Shown piece by piece: positions 1 to 8,815 of a stretch of DNA of 33,837 bases. The notes beneath the pieces are model-generated. The model saw only the letters and a program-made list of their open reading frames with translations. It did not search any database and was not told the origin of the DNA. Position 1 is the first letter of the stretch; each line of letters opens with the position of its first letter. Source of the stretch: Pseudomonadota bacterium (GTDB lineage Bacteria; Pseudomonadota; Gammaproteobacteria; Pseudomonadales; Azotimanducaceae); the NCBI GenBank assembly GCA_009936775.1, contig JAACDW010000045.1, forward strand, positions 1 through 33,837. Reading direction: 5' to 3'. The position numbers and the translations under genes are program-made.

Positions 1-41
1 ATGAGATAGTCCGCACACGGTTGAAAAATCGTGACAATGTG
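1..41 (+). ncRNA. 3' end of a group I intron (P7 3' strand, P9 hairpin, terminal G), truncated by the window edge
   Basis: AGATAGTCC at 4-12 resembles the conserved P7 3' strand of bacterial tRNA group I introns (A-AGATATAGTCC type). It is followed by a P9-like hairpin CACGG(16-20)-TTGAAAAA-TCGTG(29-33) and ends in G41 directly before a tRNA 3' half starting at nucleotide 37. The rest of the intron is outside the window. Confidence 0.62.
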
Positions 42-81
42 AATCCATTGGTCCCAGGTTCGAGTCCTGGTGGGCCCACCA
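42..81 (+). tRNA. 3' exon of a tRNA, best match tRNA-Ile(CAU)-like (anticodon itself not in window)
   Basis: AA(37-38) + TCCAT (anticodon stem 3') + TGGTC (variable) + CCAGG-TTCGAGT-CCTGG (T arm) + TGGGCCC (acceptor) + A (discriminator) + CCA. The TGGTC variable loop and GGGCCC-A-CCA end resemble bacterial tRNA-Ile(CAU); identity is inferred from the 3' half only. Confidence 0.7.
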
Positions 82-175
82 ATTTCTTAAATCAGATTGC
101 CCCATTGAGTTCACTCAGTGGCCTAAACCCCAATACTTTGAAGGGTTGTTCCGCCTTTCAGCACCTGAGACATCT

Positions 176-300
176 CACCACTTACAAGCGAATTTCACGC
201 CAATCGGGCGCTTTAAGAAGCGTAAAACGGGGCATTACGCCGCACTTACAAGCCCGCAAGACGTTGGTCGTTTGATGGTTGCTATAGATGCGTATCGAGC
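176..300 (+). pseudogene. tyrosine recombinase (P4-type phage/island integrase) remnant
   Basis: Fragment FTPIGRFKKRKTGHYAALTSPQDVGRLMVAIDAYR matches the family pattern (..KHFAALTDPKAVGxLLRAIDGY..). No catalytic domain follows; located next to a tRNA 3' end. Confidence 0.55.
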
Positions 301-440
301 CGCGCCGGTTGTAGAAGTTGGCGTTCTAGATGCCAAGCTCCCTGTAAAGGTCATCGACCTTGGCGCTAGCCTCATGCTGCCCGATGGCCCCAACGATTTG
401 CTCTGCGCTGGAGCGTTTTTTCATTGTGAGATCTCCTGAG
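300..440 (-). mobile_element. IS3-family OrfA remnant (5' end of transposase gene, in-frame stop)
   Basis: Minus-strand ATG at 424-422 preceded by AGGAG; reads MKKRSSAEQIVGAIGQHEASAKVDDLYRELGI*NANFYNRRGS, resembling IS3 OrfA (MKK.R.S.EQI.....EAG.KV.DLCRE.GIS.ATFYNWR). The stop codon at 328-326 replaces the expected Ser. Confidence 0.6.
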
Positions 441-630
441 CTGTCGATTATCGGGAAACCTCGTCCAGCTTGTGGTTTTTACTGCGAGGAAAAGGTCAGA
501 TTCACTGTAATTGTTTGTCTCAGCTTTTTTCCCAAAGCAGGCAAGCATCGCGATACAAGCGCCACCGATGCAAGGCACAAACTGCAACAAATACCACCAC
601 GCTGAATAGCCAGCATGCACCCGTATAGAC

Positions 631-1263
631 TCATTTCGGTGGCGGCTCAGCCATAGCCGTTAGCCACGTGCGAAGTATCCTGCTGACGCGTTGATCTAGC
701 TCCGTGGGCGCAATGCCCACGCGCCTAGCGTAGGGCGCGCGAAAAATACGGTAGCCACGGGTGAACGCGGATAGCGCAACTTGAAGGGCGTCAAGATCAT
801 AATCGCGATGAATCTCGCCATCGATCACATCCTGCCGCAACTGACGAAGCCCACGCGCATACATGGGGATTGGGTCGACGTTGTTGTCACCATCCAGTAC
901 CAGCAATGCACGCAGATGGCTGTCATTAGTTTTGGTTCTGCCTCGCTGTAGAAAGTTTGCAACGCGGCGTTGGACGAAGCGAGCAGGTTTTTGATTTCGT
1001 CTGAACGACTCAAAGATGGTGTCGAACTGACGATTGATCGCAGCACGCAACAGGTCCTGTCTTGAACCGAAGTAGTGGTAGATATTGCCTCGGTTTACGC
1101 CAGCACTGTTGGCCACTTCGCGCAGGTTAAGACCGGCCAGTACACCTTTTTCACGAATTGTTTCGAGCGCTACATCAATGAGTTTCTGCTCTGTATCAGC
1201 GCGGCTGCGCCGACGTCTGGCTGGCTTCGATGTGGGTCGCTGCGTTTCCGAGGCCTCACTCAT
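631..1263 (-). CDS. TetR family transcriptional regulator
   Basis: N-terminal HTH: EKLIDVALETIREKGVLAGLNLREVANSAGVNRGNIYHYFGSRQDLLRAAI. Start chosen at MSEASETQ; the ORF could extend to 1314. Confidence 0.9.
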   Translation of the reverse strand: MSEASETQRPTSKPARRRRSRADTEQKLIDVALETIREKGVLAGLNLREVANSAGVNRGNIYHYFGSRQDLLRAAINRQFDTIFESFRRNQKPARFVQRRVANFLQRGRTKTNDSHLRALLVLDGDNNVDPIPMYARGLRQLRQDVIDGEIHRDYDLDALQVALSAFTRGYRIFRAPYARRVGIAPTELDQRVSRILRTWLTAMAEPPPK

Positions 1264-1316
1264 AGCATGATCGCTCCGCCTTATTGATTTGCACTGGTTA
1301 AAATTGGCATACACCG

Positions 1317-1346
1317 TAACGCTAAATGCAATTAGCGTTATGCTAA
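1317..1346. promoter_or_regulatory. overlapping inverted repeats, candidate TetR operator
   Basis: TAACGCTAA-atgcaa-TTAGCGTTA (1317-1340) is a perfect 9-bp inverted repeat. TTAGC-gttat-GCTAA (1332-1346) overlaps it, giving three GCTAA half-sites between the divergent TetR and DUF3604 genes. Confidence 0.6.
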
Positions 1347-1380
1347 TCGACTAGTACCGAAATGCGAGAGTCAAGTTGCA

Positions 1381-3336
1381 ATGAATTGGAAGCGTTGGGG
1401 CGGCTTGGTAATCGTTCTTTTAATCGGCTTTGGTGCCTACCGAATCTGGCTCCTTTCGGAGGCGGCGCTGATGCCGTCAACGGACGGAGAAATTGCTGCT
1501 ATCAGGGCGATCAGTGCTGCACAAGATGAAGAGGCCTTCTTTCGTCCGGCAAATCAACCACACAAGCTGCAGCCCTCAAATCCACTGAACAACGTCTACT
1601 TTGGCGATCTTCACATCCACACCAGCATCTCCAGTGACGCCTATCTTTTCGGTAACCGGTTAGGTATGGACGCAGCTTATCAATTCGCTAAGGGAGAAAC
1701 GGGGGTCACGCTGCGGACCGGTGAATATACCGAGATCAGTAGGCCGCTTGACTTCGCGGCGCTGACCGATCACGCCGAAACGTTTGGACGACGCTCAGCT
1801 TGTGAAAGCCCGGACGCCAGCGATGCGGCTCGCGCTGCCTGCAATAAGCTGGAGGTAGCATCATTGATCGGTTTCCTGCAGCTGCGGCAGCGAGCCCAGC
1901 AGCGCCCGCCGGTTCGGCCAATCGAGGTGTTCAACGATAACCCAAAGTTGGAACGAGCCTATGCAGCCGCGACTTGGCAACAGGTACAGGAAGTGGCGAA
2001 TCGTCACTACGAACCAGGACGCTTCACCACCTTCGCCGCTTACGAATACTCCCCAGCGATGCCAGACCGAGGTAAAAACCACCGCAACATTTTCTTTCGT
2101 GGCAATAACGTACCGAAGTATGCGGTCTCTTCATTTGATGCGATCTCAGAAATCGAACTTTGGCAACAGCTTGAAGCCACCTGCACGGCCGAGTGCCAGT
2201 TCTTGACGATTCCCCACAACATGAACAAGACATGGGGGCTGGCGTTTGCCGGCAAAACCATTGATGGGGCGGCTTACTCTGAGGAGGACTGGAAACTCCG
2301 TGAGCGCAACGAACCATTGGTAGAGGTGTTTCAGGTTAAGGGCAGTTCGGAGTGCTCGGTGATGTTCGGTGCCGGCGACGAAGAGTGTGGTTTTGAGCAG
2401 TTTCTGCTGCCATGCGAACAAGGCCAAGAGACCTCTTGTCTATCGACTACGTCAATGGCTCGTGACGGGCTGAGAATTGGCCTCGAGCTGCAACACGAGA
2501 TAGGCGTGAACCCGCTGGAATTTGGCATGGTTGGCTCCACGGATACCCACAATTCCAACCCGGGTGATACGGAAGAATGGGACTACAGAGGCGCCACAAA
2601 GTTCGCTTCTTCACCGGCTGCCCGGCGCATGTCGCCAGACAACGTGACCGGCATTCGGAACAATAATCCGGGCGGTTTGGCTGCAGTTTGGGCCTCGGAG
2701 AACACGCGCGAAGCGCTGTTTGATGCGATGAGACGCAAAGAGGTCTACGCCACCAGCGGCACGCGCATCGTATTGCGCATGTTCGCAGGCTTCGCATTGC
2801 CTGCAGACATTGCTGAAACAGCAGATCTAACCGCCGCTTATGAGCAGGGTACGCCGATGGGCGGCAGACTGAGTGCGAGCAGTGCGGGAGACAATGCAAT
2901 GTCGCTGTTCGTGTGGGCTGCGCAGGACCCCATCAGTGCACCGCTTGCAAGGGTTCAAATTGTCAAAGGCTGGATCGAAAACGGCGAATCGCGCGAGGCC
3001 GTTTACGACGTAGCGTGTGGTGGCTCAGCGTTGAATACGACCACAGCGAAATGCGCTCCCAACGGCGCAACAGTCGATTTGGCGGATTGCAGCTGGGACA
3101 CGACCGCAGGTGCAGCAGACTTGAGAGTACGTTGGACGGACCCAGACTTTGATCCCGCTGAGGATGCTTTTTATTACGCTCGTGTCGTGCAGAACCCGAC
3201 CTGTCGCTGGACTACCTACGACAGCCTGCGATTGGGGCGTACACCGCCAGCCGATTCACACGCCACCGTCACCGAGATGGCTTGGGGATCACCTGTCTGG
3301 GTAAAGACTGATCGATCGATGGTCAAAGCGATGTAA
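1381..3336 (+). CDS. DUF3604 domain-containing protein (PHP-like, N-terminal membrane anchor)
   Basis: 651 aa; N-terminal hydrophobic segment; NNVYFGDLHIHTSISSDAYLFGNRLGMDAAYQFAKGE and GMVGSTDTHNSNPGDTEE typical of DUF3604. Confidence 0.9.
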   Translation: MNWKRWGGLVIVLLIGFGAYRIWLLSEAALMPSTDGEIAAIRAISAAQDEEAFFRPANQPHKLQPSNPLNNVYFGDLHIHTSISSDAYLFGNRLGMDAAYQFAKGETGVTLRTGEYTEISRPLDFAALTDHAETFGRRSACESPDASDAARAACNKLEVASLIGFLQLRQRAQQRPPVRPIEVFNDNPKLERAYAAATWQQVQEVANRHYEPGRFTTFAAYEYSPAMPDRGKNHRNIFFRGNNVPKYAVSSFDAISEIELWQQLEATCTAECQFLTIPHNMNKTWGLAFAGKTIDGAAYSEEDWKLRERNEPLVEVFQVKGSSECSVMFGAGDEECGFEQFLLPCEQGQETSCLSTTSMARDGLRIGLELQHEIGVNPLEFGMVGSTDTHNSNPGDTEEWDYRGATKFASSPAARRMSPDNVTGIRNNNPGGLAAVWASENTREALFDAMRRKEVYATSGTRIVLRMFAGFALPADIAETADLTAAYEQGTPMGGRLSASSAGDNAMSLFVWAAQDPISAPLARVQIVKGWIENGESREAVYDVACGGSALNTTTAKCAPNGATVDLADCSWDTTAGAADLRVRWTDPDFDPAEDAFYYARVVQNPTCRWTTYDSLRLGRTPPADSHATVTEMAWGSPVWVKTDRSMVKAM

Positions 3337-3426
3337 TGACAGAAAGATAGTGTTTTTGACCTGCAGTCTTCCACGTCGCTAGGCTGAGCAAGCGAGAAGG
3401 AAATCCAGTTGCGCGCAGGCCCAGGA

Positions 3427-4416
3427 CTATTCTAGAAACGACAGGCAGCCAGTATCCCTGAGCACGTCTCGCAGGCCGGGTGTATTCGTGCTGGCCAAAA
3501 GCGCCTTAAGCCTTGAATAACATTTCACCTGATATTTAAAGGTAGGTTGAGCATAGGGCTGTCCAGCTAAAAACAACGCGACTTCCTCTTTTCCGTTGGC
3601 ATACGCATGTGCGTTGGCTTGTAAAAAAGGCAGGTAGTAGGTGGCACAAAAACGCAGCATGTCTTCCACGGCTGGTCGCAGGTCGGCGATGCTATGCCAC
3701 TGGCCCTCAATTCCGCTGCTGTCCTCGAGTCGTCTGACCCAGTCGTAGACGCTAGGCACAGTGGTGCGCATGATCATCATGGGTGTGTGGTCGCTGGCCA
3801 ACGTTTTTAGCTGGCCAAACAATCCGAAATCTGCCAGCGACGGCCGTGTGCCAAACAGGTACTCGTCCCGCGTCGCGAAACTATCAACAATGGCCAAAAG
3901 CTCATGAAAGCTTTGCTCAATAATGGGTTTGTTCTGTGGTGTACAGCCCACCAAGGGCATTCGGGAAACCTGACGATCACGAATGGCTCGCGCTGCCTTC
4001 GCCAGCGCCTCGCCCCTTAAACCCGGCGTATTGTCGCTTATGATCTGACGGCTGCTGTACTCTTGGTCGATCTCCAGATCCCATCGGTAATGGAACATCA
4101 TTTTCGTTACCCACTCGTCGGCCATGTCCTCGATAAGCAAGGACAAATATCCGATCGTGGGATCGGTCGGTTGGATCGAGCGCGCACTATGCCGATCTTC
4201 TAACATCATGGCTAAGGGCGTGGAGTCCACGTGCAAACTGCCGTCTTCTGGCAGGCGTAGAATCGGAATCACAGGTGGGCCATCGTGCTTGATCTCGGCG
4301 CGTATTGCCGGCGTGATTTGAATCCAGTCAAAGGGCAGTCGTCGGAAGTGTAAAATCGCTCGCATCTTCTGCGAATAAGGCGATCCGCCGCCGCCGTACA
4401 GTTGGTATCGCTTCAC
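3427..4416 (-). CDS. glutathione S-transferase family protein
   Basis: 329 aa, GTG start; thioredoxin-like N-terminus YGGGGSPYSQKMRAILHFRRLPFDW and C-terminal GST-like helices (DEYLFGTRPSLADFGLFGQL). Confidence 0.8.
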   Translation of the reverse strand: MKRYQLYGGGGSPYSQKMRAILHFRRLPFDWIQITPAIRAEIKHDGPPVIPILRLPEDGSLHVDSTPLAMMLEDRHSARSIQPTDPTIGYLSLLIEDMADEWVTKMMFHYRWDLEIDQEYSSRQIISDNTPGLRGEALAKAARAIRDRQVSRMPLVGCTPQNKPIIEQSFHELLAIVDSFATRDEYLFGTRPSLADFGLFGQLKTLASDHTPMMIMRTTVPSVYDWVRRLEDSSGIEGQWHSIADLRPAVEDMLRFCATYYLPFLQANAHAYANGKEEVALFLAGQPYAQPTFKYQVKCYSRLKALLASTNTPGLRDVLRDTGCLSFLE

Positions 4417-4699
4417 TTTTTTTCCGTTTTGGTAATGGCTTTACCGTTTATACCGCAAGACTAGGCGGCTATCACAGGTCTTATCTGTTGCAGAGCGTGA
4501 TCTAAGTCGGTGACAACCACGCGCAGGCCGCAACCACTGCCGCAACACGAGCGCGCACGGGAAGCTGAGAGAAATGGGCCCTTTTGGGGTCCTTGCGGAG
4601 GCGAAAAAAGAAAAACTGAACTGCCACTTGGCTTAACCGTCTAAGCTCAGGGGATGTGGCCGCACCAATTTCTCCTCCTCAGACGCTCGTTTAAGTGTC

Positions 4700-4726
4700 A
4701 TCAAGGGCGCTTTCCGAGCCCTTGAT
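4700..4726. terminator. perfect inverted repeat just downstream of the alpha/beta hydrolase gene (possible terminator, no clear U tract)
   Basis: ATCAAGGGC-GCTTTCCGA-GCCCTTGAT, 9-bp perfect stem, immediately 3' of the minus-strand stop at 4734. Confidence 0.45.
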
Positions 4727-4733
4727 CAGGTCC

Positions 4734-5777
4734 CTACTGGCGGCAGAAATTAGCGATGCTCGAGGCGGTTTCATCGCTGATTTCTAGGCATCCTAGAAAA
4801 ATCTCTGTGCCGTGAATGCTGCCCATGACCTGCCGGCATTGGGCGTCTACACCTGCCTTGCGCAGCAATCGATAGAAGTTTATGCCTTCATCTCTTAACG
4901 GGTCACATTCGTTTACGATGATGTAAGATCTGGGCAGCCCCTGCACATCTTCGACAGAACAAAAACTCGGCCATGCCAGTGGATTCTTGTTCTGAAACTC
5001 CTCAAGGCCATAGCTTATAGCGCCTTGAGAGGCTGGGCCCTCAGTGTGCAGGGATAGCAAAATACCTTCGTTCTCGACCGACGAAGGATTCTCGGGCAAC
5101 GGCCATTGACCTGCGATATAAGGACACAGCGGGTAGAGGCCTGTGATGAGGTCCAGTGCGTCTTCCTGCTTCAGACGCAAGCCTGTCGCGATGGTTAGAT
5201 TGCCGCCCCCGCTTTCGCCGGCCACGATTATCTTTTTCGCGTCGATATTCAGCTCAGGTGCGTTCGCATGCACCCATTTGATGCCAGAAACACAATCATT
5301 CAGGCCCGCCGGATAGGGGGCAACCTCAGGCGCTGAAGACGCCCAGCGCGCGTTCCTGAAATCGACCATGGCCACGGCAACGTTTTGTCGGGCAATGCAA
5401 CGACCCCAAGCCGCATACATTTCGTCGAAGCAGGAACTAACCTCCATACCGCCGCCATGGATGTAGTAAACACACGGCAACGTATCTTGTGTGTCTGGGC
5501 GGATGTATTGGATCTTGATCGTGTTGCCATCTGGGTGAGATATGAACTCCTTGGTGGCGGTCACGAGGCCATCGCTGGGCACAACGTGTTTGTAGTGTTC
5601 CGCGTTGTTGATCATTTCCATGAGAGCTTTAGCCGCCTTGCCCTCTTCAGTTTGCTCGAAAGCCATCATTTCTTCTCTGCTGGAGAAATGTGTCCTCGCT
5701 TGGTCCATGTCGATGTGCCCGACAACATTTTTGATGCGTTGATCAATTCGCTCGTCAGCCAGTATTTTGTTTGTCAT
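4734..5777 (-). CDS. alpha/beta hydrolase (HSL-like fold-3 esterase)
   Basis: YYIHGGGMEVSS oxyanion motif and VAGESGGGN nucleophile elbow; start set at MTNKILADER. Confidence 0.88.
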   Translation of the reverse strand: MTNKILADERIDQRIKNVVGHIDMDQARTHFSSREEMMAFEQTEEGKAAKALMEMINNAEHYKHVVPSDGLVTATKEFISHPDGNTIKIQYIRPDTQDTLPCVYYIHGGGMEVSSCFDEMYAAWGRCIARQNVAVAMVDFRNARWASSAPEVAPYPAGLNDCVSGIKWVHANAPELNIDAKKIIVAGESGGGNLTIATGLRLKQEDALDLITGLYPLCPYIAGQWPLPENPSSVENEGILLSLHTEGPASQGAISYGLEEFQNKNPLAWPSFCSVEDVQGLPRSYIIVNECDPLRDEGINFYRLLRKAGVDAQCRQVMGSIHGTEIFLGCLEISDETASSIANFCRQ

Positions 5778-6012
5778 TGTCTTCTGTCGTCTTTCTTTGG
5801 TTTTTACCAACACCGGCGGCTACGTGGATCTTTAGGATTCAAGCAGTCGCCTCTCGCATTCAAATTGAGGGTATCACGAGCGGAAAATCAATATGCCTTG
5901 CCAACGGCGCGAAGAAATGCTGCGGCGCTGGTGGCAGTTCGCGACGCTTTTGTTTGGGCCTCTTGCTTCTGGCGCGTAGGCGACTGCCGCCACAGATGCC
6001 CAGCAACTGATG

Positions 6013-6870
6013 CTAAAGCTCTGCGACATGCTCCAACGTGGTGCCCTTCAAACGCTGCACGGTCTGCATAAGAGCGGTGACTAGTCTGAGAAATGCTGGC
6101 GGCCTCACTTCCTTGCTAAATTCTGGGCGAACCGCCAAGGATTGGTGCCAAGCGAACACCTTGGGGTGTAGCCGCTGAAAAGGGTAACCGGCAGCTGTCA
6201 GACGTTCTGTGTCAATAAACCAAGCGACATCCAGCACGCCAAGGTCGGCGCCTGTGAGGTAGGGATGCTGTGCTAATTGCTGTTCCAGTAAACCATAGGC
6301 TTGCTTAAAGGCTTGGGCCGACTCCCTGACCTGATGGTCTGTTACACCGTGCTTGGCGTGGTCTCGCCAAAACGCCAGTTCTACGGTCTTACGAGAATCC
6401 CGGTTGCCGAGTACGGCTCCGTCGCTGGGTTCGTAGGCAGTCATGGCGTCAGGTTTTTTCTGGGCTAGAAATTTTGGAATCACAAACCTCATCGTCAGCG
6501 CCCTAAGGTTTAGGTGAAGGTCATCTTCGTTGCGCAGGGCATCGAGAATGTCACTGTGCTGGCCTGCTGGTAGCAGGGCCGGTTGCGGAAACTTCTTCTC
6601 CAAATACACCAGTATGTCATTGCTTTCGATATGCACGGCTCCGTCGTGAATCAACACGGGCACCAAGCCTCGGGGATTCACACCTAAAAACCAGGGTTCG
6701 TAATTCTGCTGCCGGCTAAGGTCCAGATGATGGGATTGCCAATCGATGCCTTTTAGAGCCAGGAAAATCCGAGTTTTTTGCGAGCAGGCCGAGCCTTCAA
6801 AATGAATGAGGTGAAGTCCCTGCCAACCCAGTACTTCCTTGGTGGTTACATCACTGTCCAGAAGCCGCAT
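6013..6870 (-). CDS. glutathione S-transferase family protein
   Basis: 285 aa; LHLIHFEGSACSQKTRIFLALKGIDWQSHHLDL...NPRGLVPVLIHDGAVHIESNDILVYLEKKF; start preceded by AAGGAGAG. Confidence 0.87.
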   Translation of the reverse strand: MRLLDSDVTTKEVLGWQGLHLIHFEGSACSQKTRIFLALKGIDWQSHHLDLSRQQNYEPWFLGVNPRGLVPVLIHDGAVHIESNDILVYLEKKFPQPALLPAGQHSDILDALRNEDDLHLNLRALTMRFVIPKFLAQKKPDAMTAYEPSDGAVLGNRDSRKTVELAFWRDHAKHGVTDHQVRESAQAFKQAYGLLEQQLAQHPYLTGADLGVLDVAWFIDTERLTAAGYPFQRLHPKVFAWHQSLAVRPEFSKEVRPPAFLRLVTALMQTVQRLKGTTLEHVAEL

Positions 6871-6954
6871 GCTCTCTCCTTGTCTTACCGATTGCTACGC
6901 GGTGCGCGCACTCCAACGTTGTCAGACCCCGATCCCGACCCGGATCTTATGCCT

Positions 6955-8706
6955 CTAGGCCCCGATCTGGGACCGATCAGCGATGACGCCGTCGGGCCTG
7001 AGCAGTAGCCAATCGCCCGCTGCGAGTTCGAAGGCAGCCTCGATCCCCGCACGGTAGGGGTCTAATGGGGCCGCATCAAGGCGGAGGACGTTAAGCGGCT
7101 GCTGAAAGACCGGCATTGCATCAGGGCTTTTGCTGCTTGGTCCGTTGGTTATTAGGGTGTAACTAGAGTAATTGAGCAGATCTAAGGTCGATGTTTTGCC
7201 GCCGGGTAAAGAAAGGGCTACGTGGGGAAGTCGGACGCCCACACAGGCCTTAGCAACGAAGTTGCTCACTTCAGGCTGGCACACGGGCGCTGAAGATTCA
7301 GCAATGGCCAAGTTGGGTTCGTAGACGCTGCCCAACTGCAGGCCAATGGTATTGAAATGCTCCTCCTGACCGGCGATGGCCTGGGCAGTGCGCTCACGAA
7401 CGCTCTGCCCCTGCTTGTCATCCGCTGCTGCTTGGGCCAGGCGTTTGCGTACTGGGGCCACCAAAAAACCACGCAAGCGGTCTTGTGCTGACTTGGGCAG
7501 CATTCGAATCACGTTCCAAGACATAATTTTTTGCAGCAAAGGAGCCTTGCTGGGGTCCAAGCCCAAGGCGTGCAAAACCTCCTCCATTTTTGCGTTGTTG
7601 TTGACGCTAACATCACAGCTGCGCTGGGCGATTGGTTTTCGCTCCTGTTCATAGGTGTCGAGTAAGGCGGACTGCTGCGGATCGCGCAAACATGTTTTGA
7701 TCTTCCAAATTAAGTTATGCACATCTCCTACACCGGTGTTTAAGCCCAGTCCGCCGGTTGGCGGAAATCGGTGGGCGGCGTCTCCAACGAGGAATATATG
7801 TTGATGCCGAAAGCGCTCGGCTACTTGGGCTGTCATGCGCCACAGACCCTTGTGCAGAAGTTTGTAGTCTGCGCCAAGGGCCTTGGTCAGCAGCGCCTGA
7901 GTCTCCTCGTCACTGTAAAGGTCCGCGCTCGCCGTATCGTTCGGCACCAACTTCATAAACACAGACAGCTCTTTAGGGTCGTGCACAATAACGGTGCCTA
8001 GCAAATCCGGATCCAGCAGCCACAGCAGCAGATTGGCTTCGATGGGGCGAACTTCGTCAGTGCTAGGCCTCGCCTTGGTAATGTCTACAGCGCAAGAAAA
8101 ATTGATAAATGTCGCAATGGCCTCTGGGCCTTCACGGCGAATGTTGAGGGCATTCGCAATGGGACTGCCCGCCCCATCAGCCGCCAGCAGATATTTGGCA
8201 TTAATTTGCAGGCTTGCTTGTTTGCCGTTTTGCGCCAGCGAACTGATCTGCTTTGCCTCGTCGACAAAGCCCAACCACTGGGTGCTGTAACGAATACTCG
8301 CACAGTCGGAATTGCGAGCTTTTTTCAGCAGGTACCGCTCAAGCAGATGCTGGGAGATGTTTGTGGTGCGCTGGTTGGAGCTGGACATCATCTGGGCAAG
8401 GCTTTGCGGATTGCCAAGCAAATCGAATTCACCGAGCACTGGGCTTTGCAGCGCCGCCAGCCAGCTGATTTTATGGGCATTTGGGTGTCGGTTAAGCGCG
8501 TACAGCTCTGCAACGGGCAGTCCAAGTTGGGCGAAGATCTCCATCGTCCGCGTGTTGATCACATGGGCTGCAGGGGCTTGCAGGACCCCAGCTTTGCGCT
8601 CGACGACAATATGGGAAATGCCCTGCTGTGATAGCAATAACGAGGCACATAACCCCGTCGGTCCTGCGCCAACGATCAATACATCCGTGGTCTCAACTGT
8701 CGCCAT
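6955..8706 (-). CDS. FAD-dependent aromatic monooxygenase (PheA/TfdB family)
   Basis: DVLIVGAGPTGLCASLLLSQQGISHIVVE (dinucleotide-binding motif) and FLVGDAAHRFPPTGGLGLNTGVGDVHNLIWKI. Confidence 0.92.
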   Translation of the reverse strand: MATVETTDVLIVGAGPTGLCASLLLSQQGISHIVVERKAGVLQAPAAHVINTRTMEIFAQLGLPVAELYALNRHPNAHKISWLAALQSPVLGEFDLLGNPQSLAQMMSSSNQRTTNISQHLLERYLLKKARNSDCASIRYSTQWLGFVDEAKQISSLAQNGKQASLQINAKYLLAADGAGSPIANALNIRREGPEAIATFINFSCAVDITKARPSTDEVRPIEANLLLWLLDPDLLGTVIVHDPKELSVFMKLVPNDTASADLYSDEETQALLTKALGADYKLLHKGLWRMTAQVAERFRHQHIFLVGDAAHRFPPTGGLGLNTGVGDVHNLIWKIKTCLRDPQQSALLDTYEQERKPIAQRSCDVSVNNNAKMEEVLHALGLDPSKAPLLQKIMSWNVIRMLPKSAQDRLRGFLVAPVRKRLAQAAADDKQGQSVRERTAQAIAGQEEHFNTIGLQLGSVYEPNLAIAESSAPVCQPEVSNFVAKACVGVRLPHVALSLPGGKTSTLDLLNYSSYTLITNGPSSKSPDAMPVFQQPLNVLRLDAAPLDPYRAGIEAAFELAAGDWLLLRPDGVIADRSQIGA

Positions 8707-8815
8707 ATCCGATGAATCCCATTTAAAACGCCAGAGCGCTGCACCGCTTGAGTGTCGCCTAAGACGATCTCAAGCCAAGTGAACAATGGCAGCATTGGGG
8801 CCTAATGTATGTATT

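Noticed and set aside
1-81. Class II tRNA (Leu/Ser) or tmRNA 3' end, using CAATG-TGAATC-CATTG (36-51) as a long variable arm
   Set aside because: That fold leaves an 8-nt anticodon loop, and the GGGCCC acceptor does not fit tmRNA (CTCCACCA end). The sequence fits better as intron P7/P9 plus a standard class I tRNA 3' half.
21-275. 84-aa ORF over the tRNA and downstream
   Set aside because: Runs through the tRNA exon; no coherent protein signature; the integrase signal is in a different frame.
2447-2899. 150-aa minus ORF within the DUF3604 gene
   Set aside because: Cys/Arg/Ser-rich shadow ORF antisense to a well-supported CDS.
5385-6071. 228-aa plus-strand ORF
   Set aside because: Antisense to the alpha/beta hydrolase and the GST 3' end; low-complexity composition typical of a shadow ORF in GC-rich DNA.
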